Shown here: piece after piece, positions 26,486-34,656 of the stretch
How the letters are laid out: every line of letters starts with the position of its first letter
Position numbering within the stretch: position 1 is the first letter of the stretch
Assembly (NCBI RefSeq): GCF_034087045.1
Contig: NZ_CP139247.1
Span: 7,776,001 to 7,840,000 of the forward strand
From: Chitinophaga sancti
GTDB taxonomy: Bacteria; Bacteroidota; Bacteroidia; Chitinophagales; Chitinophagaceae
Direction of reading: 5' to 3'
DNA length: 64,000 nt
Position numbers and translations under genes: made by a program
The notes under the pieces: model-generated
Seen by the model: the letters and a program-made list of their open reading frames with translations, nothing else
Told to the model about the DNA's origin: nothing
Databases searched by the model: none

Positions 26486-28045
26486 CTACACAGTATAGAC
26501 TACCTGCATTGTCAAAGTTCCCTTTATTTCAATTCTCGCCCATGCCTGCCAATGTTTCTTTTGCTTCCATCGGAGGGTACAACTTTGCTTCGCTCCTTTG
26601 CCATACAATTGAGACAAATTATAATCGTATAGCACGCTTCTGTCTGGAATATAAAAGCGGGTAGCAGTACCTCCTGTGCTATACCAGATGTAATTAAGCG
26701 TACAGCGCAGTGGCCATTTGGGGAACTGCCAGGCCAGTTCCTGCTGGTATAGACCTCCGTACTGGTTGCCACTATCATCCTGCCAGGTGTTTGCTTCTAC
26801 ACGTGTTTTCCACGTCCAGTCTTTGGCTGGGGATAATGTGAGTTGAAACCTGTAATTTTCATGGCGGGTTTCAATCATCGGTGGAATAAATTCATTCCCT
26901 TTTGATTGCTGGAATTTTTGTTTGTATTGGTACCTGAAGTAGATTCGTGTTTCTTTATCAGGTGTGTAGGTCAGCGATGCAAATAATTCCTGTCCGTCCG
27001 TAGGTACGTTGGTTTTATATTGCAATCTTGGGAAGTGGAAGATGTCTGCATAGGCATCCAGTTGCCAGTGTTTAATAGTGTGTATACTGATCCCTGTGTA
27101 CAATCCTTCTTCATTGACAGGACTTGAATTTTCTCCCATTGCATTGGCATGAATGGGTTGATAGTTTGTGTTGTAATTTCTGTAAAACAGGGCAAGGTCT
27201 GCGCTCTTACCAACACTTGTGAGCATACCTATGATGGTAGCTGTGCGATGATTGACAGCCAGCTCGCCGAATAGATGATAGTTGCGGATGGAGATGGCGT
27301 AATCCATGCTGACATTATGTTCCAGCCAGTTGATGCCAATGTGTGCCTGTGGTAATTTATAAGAGACATTTGCGCCCAACTGATGTAGAGATACAATACC
27401 GGTGGTCTCCCAATGACCTTGTTGCAATGTAATGGCGGCGCCTCTATTCACACCACTGGTATTTGAACCTCTTATGATCTCTCCTTCTCTTTTGATGTGT
27501 GTGATCATGCTGTTTTTGCCCAGTGCATATGCCTGCCAGTTAATCAAACCTTGTCCCATGTTTACAGTAAAATCTCCGATCGCTAAGGCTTTTATTTTCC
27601 TGTGATTTTTGATGAAATAGTAAGCACTATAATTATCCTTTTTCAGCTGCATGCCTATGGTAGAACTACGATATCGGAACAGGTCTTTTCTTGCCAGTAA
27701 GGTGATTGGACTTTTGTCTGGTTTGATATTTTCTGCGACTGTTACATAGGGTAATACTAACTGAATAGTTGTTTCATCAAACCCAGGCACAGCTTGTAAT
27801 TCATAGATGCTTAACAGGTTGCCGAATTGCTTTTTATAATTGATCAATTCATCAATTTGTAATGAAGTTAACAGCCCTAATGAAGTGAGTTCAGCAATGT
27901 CTGCCCTGTTCAGTGATAAAGGATGTTTTTTGTATACTTCCAGCTGTTGCCATTGCATATCATCATTGACAATATCATCTTCCTGTCTTGCGTATACTAA
28001 TAATGGCATACACAATATTACTATTATCAATTTTACACTTGCCAT
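26486..28045 (-). CDS. Helix-hairpin-helix (ComEA-like) protein with probable outer-membrane beta-barrel
   Basis: This 519-residue exported protein starts with a signal peptide (MASVKLIIVILCMPLLVYA). A ComEA-like double helix-hairpin-helix follows at about 37-100 (PLSLNRADIAELTSLG ... YELQAVPGFDETT). The remaining 400 residues are rich in alternating aromatic and polar strands (for example TRIYFRYQYKQKFQQ, CTLRWKQKKHWQAWARI), suggesting an outer-membrane barrel. HHH motifs normally bind DNA non-specifically; the GIG hairpin is degenerate here, so binding is not assured. The upstream gene overlaps its start by 13 bp, so the two are coupled. The role is unknown; DNA handling at the cell surface is an inference. 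Confidence 0.8.
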   Translation of the reverse strand: MASVKLIIVILCMPLLVYARQEDDIVNDDMQWQQLEVYKKHPLSLNRADIAELTSLGLLTSLQIDELINYKKQFGNLLSIYELQAVPGFDETTIQLVLPYVTVAENIKPDKSPITLLARKDLFRYRSSTIGMQLKKDNYSAYYFIKNHRKIKALAIGDFTVNMGQGLINWQAYALGKNSMITHIKREGEIIRGSNTSGVNRGAAITLQQGHWETTGIVSLHQLGANVSYKLPQAHIGINWLEHNVSMDYAISIRNYHLFGELAVNHRTATIIGMLTSVGKSADLALFYRNYNTNYQPIHANAMGENSSPVNEEGLYTGISIHTIKHWQLDAYADIFHFPRLQYKTNVPTDGQELFASLTYTPDKETRIYFRYQYKQKFQQSKGNEFIPPMIETRHENYRFQLTLSPAKDWTWKTRVEANTWQDDSGNQYGGLYQQELAWQFPKWPLRCTLNYIWYSTGGTATRFYIPDRSVLYDYNLSQLYGKGAKQSCTLRWKQKKHWQAWARIEIKGTLTMQVVYTV

Positions 28046-28791
28046 ATAATCGTTGTTCCGGGTGAGAAACCTAATTGTGGATGATGGGCTGCATATACTT
28101 TTATAAATAGTTTCTTTAGCCCAAATGACACCGCCATATTTCTTTGCATAGGATCATTACACCAATCTAATTCCATGAGGAATTGAGGGATGAATGCGTA
28201 TTCACACATGACTTTGAAGGCAGGTGGCAAGCCTTCCTGTTGGATCAATGCAGTACTTAGTAAGAAACTTTCACTGGCTTCATATCCCAACCCTGCTGAG
28301 AAGATCACAGGTACATCCGGTGTGTTGACAGGATTAAATGCATGTAGTCCTGCAAATAACACCGGGGTGATTTGTACCAGGGTACCTGCTTCCGCTGTCA
28401 GGGCATGGGTACTACCATATCCCATCGTCATCGTATTCAGGTAGTTTACCTGCATACCTACGCTACATTTCTCTCCCATGTTATGGCTGTAAGCAAGGCC
28501 AAATAATTGTTCATGCCAGGCACGGAATCCTGTTTGTTTAAGAATGCCGGCGAAGGTGCCGGAGTGTGTAGGCCATGCAATAGCAAGGGTGTGGATACTG
28601 AGTGCATTTAGTAAAAAACGTCTTTCTGTATTTATACCGATAGCAGGGCCTTTCAGCCAGGTAAGGCCGGCTTGATTTTGTAGTGCGGTGAAGAGGTATT
28701 GATGATGTTTCGTATAGGTACCTGCAGTAGGTTGGGCACAAATGGTGAGCATGCACCAGGTGCAAACAATGGTAACAACAATGGATTTCAT
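28033..28791 (-). CDS. Exported, probably outer-membrane barrel protein of unknown function
   Basis: This 252-residue protein begins with a signal peptide (MKSIVVTIVCTWCMLTICAQ). It continues with short amphipathic strands and many Gly/Ala turns, as in PorV/PorQ- or FadL-like Bacteroidota barrels; I cannot place it in a named family. Its end overlaps the HHH-barrel gene by 13 bp, which implies translational coupling and a shared function or complex. No lipobox is seen. It is preceded by the terminator of the deoxynucleoside kinase gene, so this pair forms its own unit. Confidence 0.75.
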   Translation of the reverse strand: MKSIVVTIVCTWCMLTICAQPTAGTYTKHHQYLFTALQNQAGLTWLKGPAIGINTERRFLLNALSIHTLAIAWPTHSGTFAGILKQTGFRAWHEQLFGLAYSHNMGEKCSVGMQVNYLNTMTMGYGSTHALTAEAGTLVQITPVLFAGLHAFNPVNTPDVPVIFSAGLGYEASESFLLSTALIQQEGLPPAFKVMCEYAFIPQFLMELDWCNDPMQRNMAVSFGLKKLFIKVYAAHHPQLGFSPGTTIIWQV

Positions 28792-28803
28792 ATATAGAAG
28801 TTA

Positions 28804-28848
28804 CAAAAAAAAAGTCTCCTGCCGAAACGGTGGGAGACTTTTTTTGGA
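28804..28848 (-). terminator. Intrinsic terminator of the deoxynucleoside kinase gene
   Basis: An AAAGTCTCC...GGAGACTTT hairpin flanked by A- and T-runs lies 45 bp beyond the kinase stop. It can act in either direction; on the minus strand it separates the kinase from the two-gene barrel unit. Confidence 0.8.
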
Positions 28849-28893
28849 TAGCCTGCGGCGCTGACATTTTAAATCAGCCTGCATTTTTTCTTA

Positions 28894-29529
28894 TCAAAAC
28901 AGCCCGTGCAGCTGTGAATCAATCTTCGAAATAATCTCACCTAAATCTTCATCACTCTCCGGAAACTTATTTTTATCGATATCAATGATCAACAAAGGTC
29001 CTTCTGTATATCTTTCTATCCAGTTATTATAATATTCATTCAGTCGCTTCAGGTAGTCCAGTCGGATATTCTCTTCATACTCTCTTCCTCTCTTCTGAAT
29101 CTGTGCCACCAGGGTAGGTACAGAAGCTTTGAGATAGATCAGCAGATCCGGTGGTTTCACCATTGACTTCAGCGTCTCAAAGAAATTAAAGTAGTTGTCA
29201 AAGTCGCGCTTTGTCATCAGCCCCATCTCATACAGGTTAGGAGCAAAGATGTGCGCATCTTCATAGATGGTACGATCCTGAATCACAATATCATTGCCAT
29301 TCTGAATTTCCAACAGTTGTTTCAATCTTCCATGTAGGAAATACACTTGCAGGTTGAAGGACCAGCGCGGCATATCCTCATAGAAATCATTAAGATATGG
29401 ATTGTGCTCTACATCTTCAAACTGGGGATCCCATTTGTAATGCTTTGCTAGCAGTTCAGTAAGTGTGGTCTTACCGGCACCAATGTTCCCGGCTATCGCG
29501 ATGTGTTTGAGCTTGTTATTTTTTGCCAT
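28894..29529 (-). CDS. Deoxynucleoside kinase
   Basis: This 211-residue dNK/dGK-type kinase phosphorylates deoxynucleosides for nucleotide salvage in the cytoplasm. Walker A GNIGAGKT is at residues 14-21. Further family features are the substrate-binding region EDVEHNPYLNDFYED, the DRTIYED motif (equivalent to the ERS/DRS box), and an Arg-rich lid, IQKRGREYEENIRLDYL. It ends with a terminator and lies 123 bp after trpS stop on the same strand. The preferred base is not predictable. Confidence 0.92.
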   Translation of the reverse strand: MAKNNKLKHIAIAGNIGAGKTTLTELLAKHYKWDPQFEDVEHNPYLNDFYEDMPRWSFNLQVYFLHGRLKQLLEIQNGNDIVIQDRTIYEDAHIFAPNLYEMGLMTKRDFDNYFNFFETLKSMVKPPDLLIYLKASVPTLVAQIQKRGREYEENIRLDYLKRLNEYYNNWIERYTEGPLLIIDIDKNKFPESDEDLGEIISKIDSQLHGLF

Positions 29530-29652
29530 GATGTATCGAGGTCACTAATCATTAATTTGAAGCAGCGAGCAGCAACTACCATTAGATGACATCCCATTAA
29601 TTTACAATTTTATCTGGTTATCAGCCTAAAAATGTTGCAGTTCTTCTTATGA

Positions 29653-30651
29653 TCAGTAATAGTTAATTCCGATGAGTTTTCTCGCTTGCTGCAAAGTCTG
29701 TGCCGCACTTTCTCTCGCTTTCTCAGCTCCATGGCGCATAATTTTGTTCAGGTAGGCCGGATCTTCCTGCAATGATTTGGCTTTTTCGCGGATAGGTGCA
29801 ATAAATTTCACCATGTCCTCGCCCAATTGCTTTTTCATGTCGCCGTAACGGATAGTACCGTCTTCGAAAGTTTTCATAAAGTGGGCGATTACATCCGGGG
29901 TAGATACCTGCTCCATGAGGCTAAAGAGGTTTGCGACCGCTTCCGGCATGCTACCATCTTCTTCTTTACCTGTGGCAGACTTTGCCTTCATCATTTTCTC
30001 TCTGATCAACTGATCACTGTCAGACAGGTACAAAGTAGCCATCTGGTTCTCACTCTTACTCATTTTGCCAGTACCATCGAGGCTTGCGATCCTTATCAGG
30101 TTATCACCAAAGTTAAATGGAACCGGTTCAGGGAATAGCTCTCCATAACGTTCGTTAAAACGCTTTGCAAAGTTGCGTGCCATTTCCAGGTGCTGTTCCT
30201 GATCTTTACCTACCGGCACTTTTACAGCACGGTGCACGAGGATATCGGCACTCATGAGTACAGGATAAGTAAGTAGACCGGCATTAACGTTTTCTGGTTG
30301 AAGGCGTACCTTGTCCTTAAAAGTAGGTACCCTCTCCAGTTCGCCTTTGTAAGCCATCATATTGAGCAACAGGTACAATTCTGCGATCTCAGGGATATCG
30401 CTCTGTACGTAGAGCGCTACCTTTTCCGGGTCGAGGCCCGAAGCTATATTTTCAGCCAGTACGCGGTAAACATTACCACGCAGGTCTTTGGGATCAGGAT
30501 GGGTCGTCAGGGAATGCCAGTCTGCTACGAAAAAATAACAGTTATAGGCCTCCTGCATCTTTACATAATTGCGGATTGCGCCGAAATAATTACCTAAGTG
30601 TAAAAAACCGGTAGAGCGGATACCGCTTACTACTATCTCTTTGTTTGCCAT
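29653..30651 (-). CDS. trpS: Tryptophan--tRNA ligase
   Basis: This 332-residue class I aminoacyl-tRNA synthetase charges tRNA-Trp. The HIGH-equivalent HLGN is at residues 18-21 and KMSKS at 196-200, and the length is normal for bacterial TrpRS. ATG at 30651 (MANKEIVVSGIRSTG) is preferred to an in-frame ATG four codons earlier because the catalytic fold begins right after it. It diverges from gatC across 138 bp. No T-box or other leader was recognised, as expected for this phylum. Confidence 0.96.
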   Translation of the reverse strand: MANKEIVVSGIRSTGFLHLGNYFGAIRNYVKMQEAYNCYFFVADWHSLTTHPDPKDLRGNVYRVLAENIASGLDPEKVALYVQSDIPEIAELYLLLNMMAYKGELERVPTFKDKVRLQPENVNAGLLTYPVLMSADILVHRAVKVPVGKDQEQHLEMARNFAKRFNERYGELFPEPVPFNFGDNLIRIASLDGTGKMSKSENQMATLYLSDSDQLIREKMMKAKSATGKEEDGSMPEAVANLFSLMEQVSTPDVIAHFMKTFEDGTIRYGDMKKQLGEDMVKFIAPIREKAKSLQEDPAYLNKIMRHGAEKARESAAQTLQQARKLIGINYY

Positions 30652-30789
30652 AATGGGGTGCAATTTAGGAAATTCTTAGGAGCTACCCTGCCAGAGGAGC
30701 GCATTTTTCAGGTAACACTCTCTTTAGTATTTAGTAACTTTAACGCCGGTTTAATAAATATTTTATTATCTTTTCATTTAATTTGACTT

Positions 30790-31080
30790 ATGGAAGTGAA
30801 CGAACAGCTGGTAGATCAATTAGCAGACCTGGCAAGACTTGAATTTACCCCGGCGGAAAAAACATCCATCCAGGGAGATTTACAGAGAATGATCACCTTT
30901 GTGGAAAAACTGAATGAACTGGATACCACAGAGGTTAAGCCATTATTGCACATGACTGCCGATCGTAATGTGTACCGTGAGGATAAAGTGGTTCCTTCCA
31001 TCACCCGGGAAGAAGGCTTACAAAATGCACCCGCAGCCAATGATCAATACTTTAAAGTTCCTAAAGTGATCAAAAAGTAA
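30790..31080 (+). CDS. gatC: Aspartyl/glutamyl-tRNA amidotransferase subunit C
   Basis: This is the 96-residue C subunit of the GatCAB amidotransferase, which converts Glu-tRNA(Gln) or Asp-tRNA(Asn) to the correct amidated form. The family pattern is clear: LADLARLEFTPAEK near the N-terminus, FVEKLNELDTTEVKPL in the middle and a DKVVPSITREEGLQNAP segment. gatA and gatB are not in this window. It is followed after 60 bp by an ABC ATPase gene on the same strand and is divergent from trpS. Confidence 0.95.
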   Translation: MEVNEQLVDQLADLARLEFTPAEKTSIQGDLQRMITFVEKLNELDTTEVKPLLHMTADRNVYREDKVVPSITREEGLQNAPAANDQYFKVPKVIKK

Positions 31081-31140
31081 TCCTTATACCACCAGATAGC
31101 ACAACTCAGGCAATCATCTTGTATCTAATACTGTAAGCAA

Positions 31141-31854
31141 ATGCGCCCACAATCCGTCATCCATTTAGAAGATATCCGTAAAAGCTATTACATGGGTTCT
31201 AATGAATTACCCGTGCTGAAAGGTATTAACATGGACATTTTCAAAAATGAATATGTTGCCCTCATGGGCCCTTCCGGTTCCGGAAAGTCTACCTTAATGA
31301 ATATGCTCGGGGCACTCGATACCCCTACCAGCGGAAAATATATCCTGAATGGCCATGATGTAAGCACAATGGAAGATGATGACCTGGCCAGGGTACGGAA
31401 TAAGGAAATCGGCTTTGTATTCCAGCAATTTAACCTCATGCCCCGCCTCACCGCGTACGAAAATGTGGCCGTGCCACTGATCTATGCAGGTATCAGCAAA
31501 AAGGAAAGAGAGGAAAAAGCCATCTATATGCTGGAAAAAGTAGGTCTGGGAGAGCGTTACAAACATAAACCCAACGAGCTTTCCGGTGGTCAGTGTCAGC
31601 GTGTGGCTATTGCCCGCGCACTGGTAAATGACCCTTCCATTATTCTGGCGGATGAGCCTACTGGTAACCTCGATACCAAAACTTCCGTGGAAATCATGGA
31701 GATCTTCGGACAGATCCATGCCTCCGGCAATACGGTTGTACTCGTTACACATGAAGAAGACATTGCTGCCCACGCCAAAAGAATTATCCGGCTCAGGGAT
31801 GGTCTGATTGAATCAGACAGATCTGTAGAGGATAGTATGCTGGTCAAAGCGTAA
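31141..31854 (+). CDS. ABC transporter ATP-binding protein (MacB/LolD type)
   Basis: This 237-residue ATPase belongs to the MacB/LolD/FtsE-like class. Walker [10 protein letters not shown] is at residues 43-51, signature LSGGQ at 147-151 and Walker B IILADE at 167-172, followed by the class-typical PTGNLD. It would power an export or lipoprotein-release permease of the FtsX type, but no permease is encoded nearby. It is 60 bp downstream of gatC. Its 3' end (TGCTGGTCAAAGCG before the stop) resembles the 23-bp repeats found immediately after it. Confidence 0.92.
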   Translation: MRPQSVIHLEDIRKSYYMGSNELPVLKGINMDIFKNEYVALMGPSGSGKSTLMNMLGALDTPTSGKYILNGHDVSTMEDDDLARVRNKEIGFVFQQFNLMPRLTAYENVAVPLIYAGISKKEREEKAIYMLEKVGLGERYKHKPNELSGGQCQRVAIARALVNDPSIILADEPTGNLDTKTSVEIMEIFGQIHASGNTVVLVTHEEDIAAHAKRIIRLRDGLIESDRSVEDSMLVKA

Positions 31855-31859
31855 AAAGG

Positions 31860-31995
31860 GAGCCTTTCCGGCAAGCCTTAGCTGGTCACTCCAGGAAGGC
31901 CAGGCTAATTTTTCAAAGAAGGCTACGCTGGTTATTCCATCATACCTACGCTGGTCACTCTTTCAAACCTACTTTGGTCAATCCATCAAACCTAC
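31860..31995 (+). repeat. Degenerate 23-bp tandem repeats between two convergent gene ends
   Basis: At least three 23-bp units are clear from about 31924 to 31992, with consensus CCTACGCTGGTCA...; more diverged ones precede them (for example TTAGCTGGTCACTCC near 31880). The last unit runs into the stop codon (complement of 31992-31994) of the minus-strand adenosyltransferase. A related GCTGGTCA also occurs in the last codons of the plus-strand ABC gene, so both flanking gene ends share the repeat motif. Confidence 0.65.
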
Positions 31996-32561
31996 GCTCC
32001 CACCCTCGGCGTCCACTTAATCTCCTCCACCTTCAACCGGTGGCCTATCCATCTTGCTAATACGAAAAGATGATCGCTCAGCCGGTTTAAATATTGTAGT
32101 ACCAATGGTGCTATAAACTCCTCATTCTCCTGTACCCTTACCACTAAGCGCTCTGCCCTCCGGCATACACAACGGGCTACATGCGCTGTAGACACCGCCA
32201 CATGCCCACCGGGCAGAATAAATGATTTCATCTCCGGCAGTTCCTCATTCATGGCATCAATGCTGGCTTCCAGCACCTGTACATCTTTCTCATACAGATC
32301 CGGAATACGCATTTTAATATCTTTTTCAGGATCACAGGCCAGTGAAGCTCCCACTGTAAACAAACGATCCTGTATTTCGCGCAGAAAAGCGACCATATTT
32401 CCATCAAAAGAGATATAATCACTCACCAGCCCAATATAAGAATTGAGCTCGTCTACCGTGCCATAAGCATCAATGCGAAGGCTGCTCTTGGAAACTTTAG
32501 TACCCCCGATCAGGGAGGTCTGTCCTTTGTCGCCGGTTTTGGTGTAAATCTTAAATGACAT
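31992..32561 (-). CDS. Cob(I)yrinic acid a,c-diamide adenosyltransferase (PduO type)
   Basis: This 189-residue enzyme transfers the adenosyl group of ATP to cobalt in cob(I)alamin, giving adenosylcobalamin. The N-terminal ATP-binding region reads YTKTGDKGQTSLIGG and includes RIDAYGTVDELNS. The C-terminal helix pair contains RCVCRRAERLVV and YLNRLSDHLFVLAR, matching the PduO/MMAB family. It is followed downstream by the repeat array and preceded by a LolD-type ABC gene that ends 10 bp before its start, so the two are likely cotranscribed. Confidence 0.95.
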   Translation of the reverse strand: MSFKIYTKTGDKGQTSLIGGTKVSKSSLRIDAYGTVDELNSYIGLVSDYISFDGNMVAFLREIQDRLFTVGASLACDPEKDIKMRIPDLYEKDVQVLEASIDAMNEELPEMKSFILPGGHVAVSTAHVARCVCRRAERLVVRVQENEEFIAPLVLQYLNRLSDHLFVLARWIGHRLKVEEIKWTPRVGA

Positions 32562-32571
32562 AAGATAGGTT

Positions 32572-33222
32572 TTAGAGCATCTTCCCGTCCTTCATGACCA
32601 GTTGCCTGTCACTCAACGGTGCCAGCTCCTCATTGTGGGTAACGATGATAAAGGTTTGCTTAAACTGGTCTCTCAGCTGGAAAAACAGCTGGTGCAGCTC
32701 CCGGGCATTGTGCGAATCCAGGTTACCGGTGGGCTCATCGGCCATTACGATATCCGGGTTATTGATCAGCGCCCTGGCAACTGCCACTCTTTGTTGCTCC
32801 CCGCCTGACAATTCGTTGGGTTTATGATCCATTCTGTCAGCCAGGCCTAAAGTTTCCAACAAAAAAGCGGCCCTTTTTTTGACTTCATTCTTATTATGAC
32901 CGGCTATAAAACCCGGTACACAAACGTTTTCTATCGCGGTAAATTCAGGTAAAAGATGATGGAACTGAAAAATAAATCCCATGTGTCGGTTACGAAAATC
33001 AGCCAGTGCATTGCCTTTGAGTGCTGTCAGGTTCACATCATTCAGCCATACCTCTCCGGAGGTAGGCGTATCCAGGGTACCCAGAATGTGCAGCAGGGTG
33101 CTTTTCCCAGCTCCGGAAGATCCTACTATCGTAACGATCTCTCCTTTGTTCACAGTTACATCCACTCCCTTCAAAACGGGTAAGTTGGAATAATTTTTGG
33201 TAAGATTGCGTGCGGTCAGCAT
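32572..33222 (-). CDS. LolD-like ABC transporter ATP-binding protein
   Basis: This 216-residue ATPase is close to LolD, which drives LolCE to release lipoproteins from the inner membrane. Walker A GSSGAGKS is at residues 34-41, the signature reads NELSGGEQQRV, and Walker B IVMADEPTGN. ATG at 33222 is preferred over an in-frame ATG at 33243 because the ABC fold starts at MLTARNLTKNYS. The membrane partner is not in this window. It is followed by the cobalamin adenosyltransferase after 10 bp. LolD is a family-level call; other MacB-type roles are possible. Confidence 0.9.
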   Translation of the reverse strand: MLTARNLTKNYSNLPVLKGVDVTVNKGEIVTIVGSSGAGKSTLLHILGTLDTPTSGEVWLNDVNLTALKGNALADFRNRHMGFIFQFHHLLPEFTAIENVCVPGFIAGHNKNEVKKRAAFLLETLGLADRMDHKPNELSGGEQQRVAVARALINNPDIVMADEPTGNLDSHNARELHQLFFQLRDQFKQTFIIVTHNEELAPLSDRQLVMKDGKML

Positions 33223-33260
33223 ACTTGAATAAAAGTAATTCACCGTTAAGATAGTAATAG

Positions 33261-33290
33261 TTGTTTATTTCAAATTAAATAATACTTTTG
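33261..33290 (+). promoter_or_regulatory. Promoter of the DUF2795 gene
   Basis: TTG at 33261-33263 and TACTTTTG at 33283-33290, 19 bp apart, match the Bacteroidota housekeeping promoter well. The expected start near 33297 gives a leader of about 26 nt. Confidence 0.75.
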
Positions 33291-33322
33291 CCAAAATTTA
33301 AGACAGTAAAAATTTCAATAAC

Positions 33323-33544
33323 ATGTACTGGACCTTAGAATTAGCTTCATACCTGGAGGATGCTCCATGGCCAGCTACTAAAGACGAATTAATTGATTAC
33401 GCCATCCGTTCCGGTGCACCGATTGAAGTGATTGAGAATCTTCAGGAACTGGAAGACGAAGGTGAAATTTATGAGGGAATAGAAGATATCTGGTCTGATT
33501 ATCCGTCACAGGATGACTTCTTCTTTAATGAAGACGAATATTAG
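33323..33544 (+). CDS. Small acidic DUF2795-type protein
   Basis: This 73-residue acidic protein has the DUF2795 pattern LEDAPWPATKDELIDYAIRSGAP followed by VIENLQELEDEGEIYEG, ending in an acidic tail. Its function is unknown; such small proteins are conserved in Bacteroidota. It has its own strong promoter, a short leader, and a terminator 60 bp after its stop, so it is a monocistronic gene and probably well expressed. Confidence 0.85.
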   Translation: MYWTLELASYLEDAPWPATKDELIDYAIRSGAPIEVIENLQELEDEGEIYEGIEDIWSDYPSQDDFFFNEDEY

Positions 33545-33602
33545 CGCATAGATATTCCATTTATTGTTGCCTCAGCAAATTTGCCTATGCTAAAAAATTT
33601 CC

Positions 33603-33638
33603 AAGCCGCTCCTTCATTGAAGGACCGGCTTTTTTTGG
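33603..33638 (+). terminator. Intrinsic terminator of the DUF2795 gene
   Basis: AAGCCGCTCCTTC (33603-33615) pairs with GAAGGACCGGCTT (33619-33631), one mismatch, followed by a run of eight T. Confidence 0.85.
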
Positions 33639-33714
33639 AGTAAAATTACCGGCAAAATCTGGCGCAAATCCATGCCAGATAAAGAAACTACTATTTTTGT
33701 GGTATAAAACAGAA

Positions 33715-33762
33715 AGCCGTGAAAATGAATAGCTAATATTCACTTTCACGGCTATTATTTTT
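33715..33762. terminator. Intrinsic terminator downstream of fabI (possibly bidirectional)
   Basis: AGCCGTGAAAATGAATA (33715-33731) pairs with TATTCACTTTCACGGCT (33737-33753), one mismatch, 5-nt loop. It is 23 bp beyond the fabI stop; on the plus strand it is followed by ATTATTTTT. Confidence 0.75.
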
Positions 33763-33775
33763 GGATCGTACTATC

Positions 33776-34588
33776 TTATTTTTCCATCTGCAGCATCACA
33801 TCCATCGTTACACCGGTAGAAGAGAATCCACCGTCATGGAACAGGTTCTGCATGGTCACCATCCTTGTCAGGTCAGAGAACAGTGATACGGTATAGTCAG
33901 CACATTGTTTGGCCGTTGCATTACCCAATGGGCTCATTTTCTCAGCATAGTTGATAAAACCTTCAAAACCTTTTACACCGCTACCAGCAGTAGTACGGGT
34001 AGGTGACTGAGAAATTGTGTTGATACGTACCTTTTTGCTGATACCATAGTGATAACCGAAGCTACGTGCTATTGATTCCAGCAGGGATTTTGCATCAGCC
34101 ATTTCACTGTAGTCTGGAAATACACGCTGTGCAGCGATGTAAGTCAGTGCTACTACAGAAGCCCACTCGTTCAGTGCGTCCAGCTTATAAGCTGTTTGCA
34201 ACACACGGTGAAGGGACATCGCTGAAATATCAAAGGTTTTATGGGAGAAGTCGTAGTCGAGGTCAGTATAAGGCTTTCCTTTACGCACGTTGAGGCTCAT
34301 ACCTACAGAGTGCAGTACGAAGTCTATTTTACCGCCAAAATGCTCCATGGATTTAGTGAACAGATTGTTCAGGTCTTCAAGGCTGGTCACATCTGCTGGT
34401 ATTACAGGAGCATTGGTAATTTCTGCCAATTTGTTGATCTCTCCCATACGTAAAGCGATAGGTGCATTTGTCAACACGATTTCAGCGCCCTCTTCCACAC
34501 AGCGAAGTGCGGTTGCCCAGGCAATGGAATTTTCATCCAATGCACCAAATATGATACCCTTCTTTCCTTTTAATAAGTTATAAGCCAT
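33776..34588 (-). CDS. fabI: Enoyl-ACP reductase FabI (NADH)
   Basis: This 270-residue short-chain-dehydrogenase-type enzyme performs the last reduction of each fatty-acid elongation round. The N-terminal nucleotide site GIIFGALDENSIAW is present. The FabI active site pattern Y150, Y160 and K167 (Y-x6-K, in FPDYSEMADAK) is intact, followed by RINTISQSPTRTTA. The C-terminal GGFSSTGV is typical. ATG at 34588 is preferred over 34612 because the fold begins at MAYNLLKGKKG. A promoter-like element precedes it and a strong hairpin follows. It is likely the only enoyl-ACP reductase gene visible here. Confidence 0.96.
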   Translation of the reverse strand: MAYNLLKGKKGIIFGALDENSIAWATALRCVEEGAEIVLTNAPIALRMGEINKLAEITNAPVIPADVTSLEDLNNLFTKSMEHFGGKIDFVLHSVGMSLNVRKGKPYTDLDYDFSHKTFDISAMSLHRVLQTAYKLDALNEWASVVALTYIAAQRVFPDYSEMADAKSLLESIARSFGYHYGISKKVRINTISQSPTRTTAGSGVKGFEGFINYAEKMSPLGNATAKQCADYTVSLFSDLTRMVTMQNLFHDGGFSSTGVTMDVMLQMEK

Positions 34589-34609
34589 TGGGTTGATAAT
34601 TATTTGGGG

Positions 34610-34617
34610 CAAAAATA
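34610..34617 (-). promoter_or_regulatory. Putative -7 promoter element of fabI
   Basis: The complement reads TATTTTTG, an exact TAnnTTTG match, 22 bp before the ATG. No TTG is found at the usual -33 distance. Confidence 0.5.
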
Positions 34618-34656
34618 GGCGTTATAGTTGAAAAAAAAACATTAATTGATAAGGCC

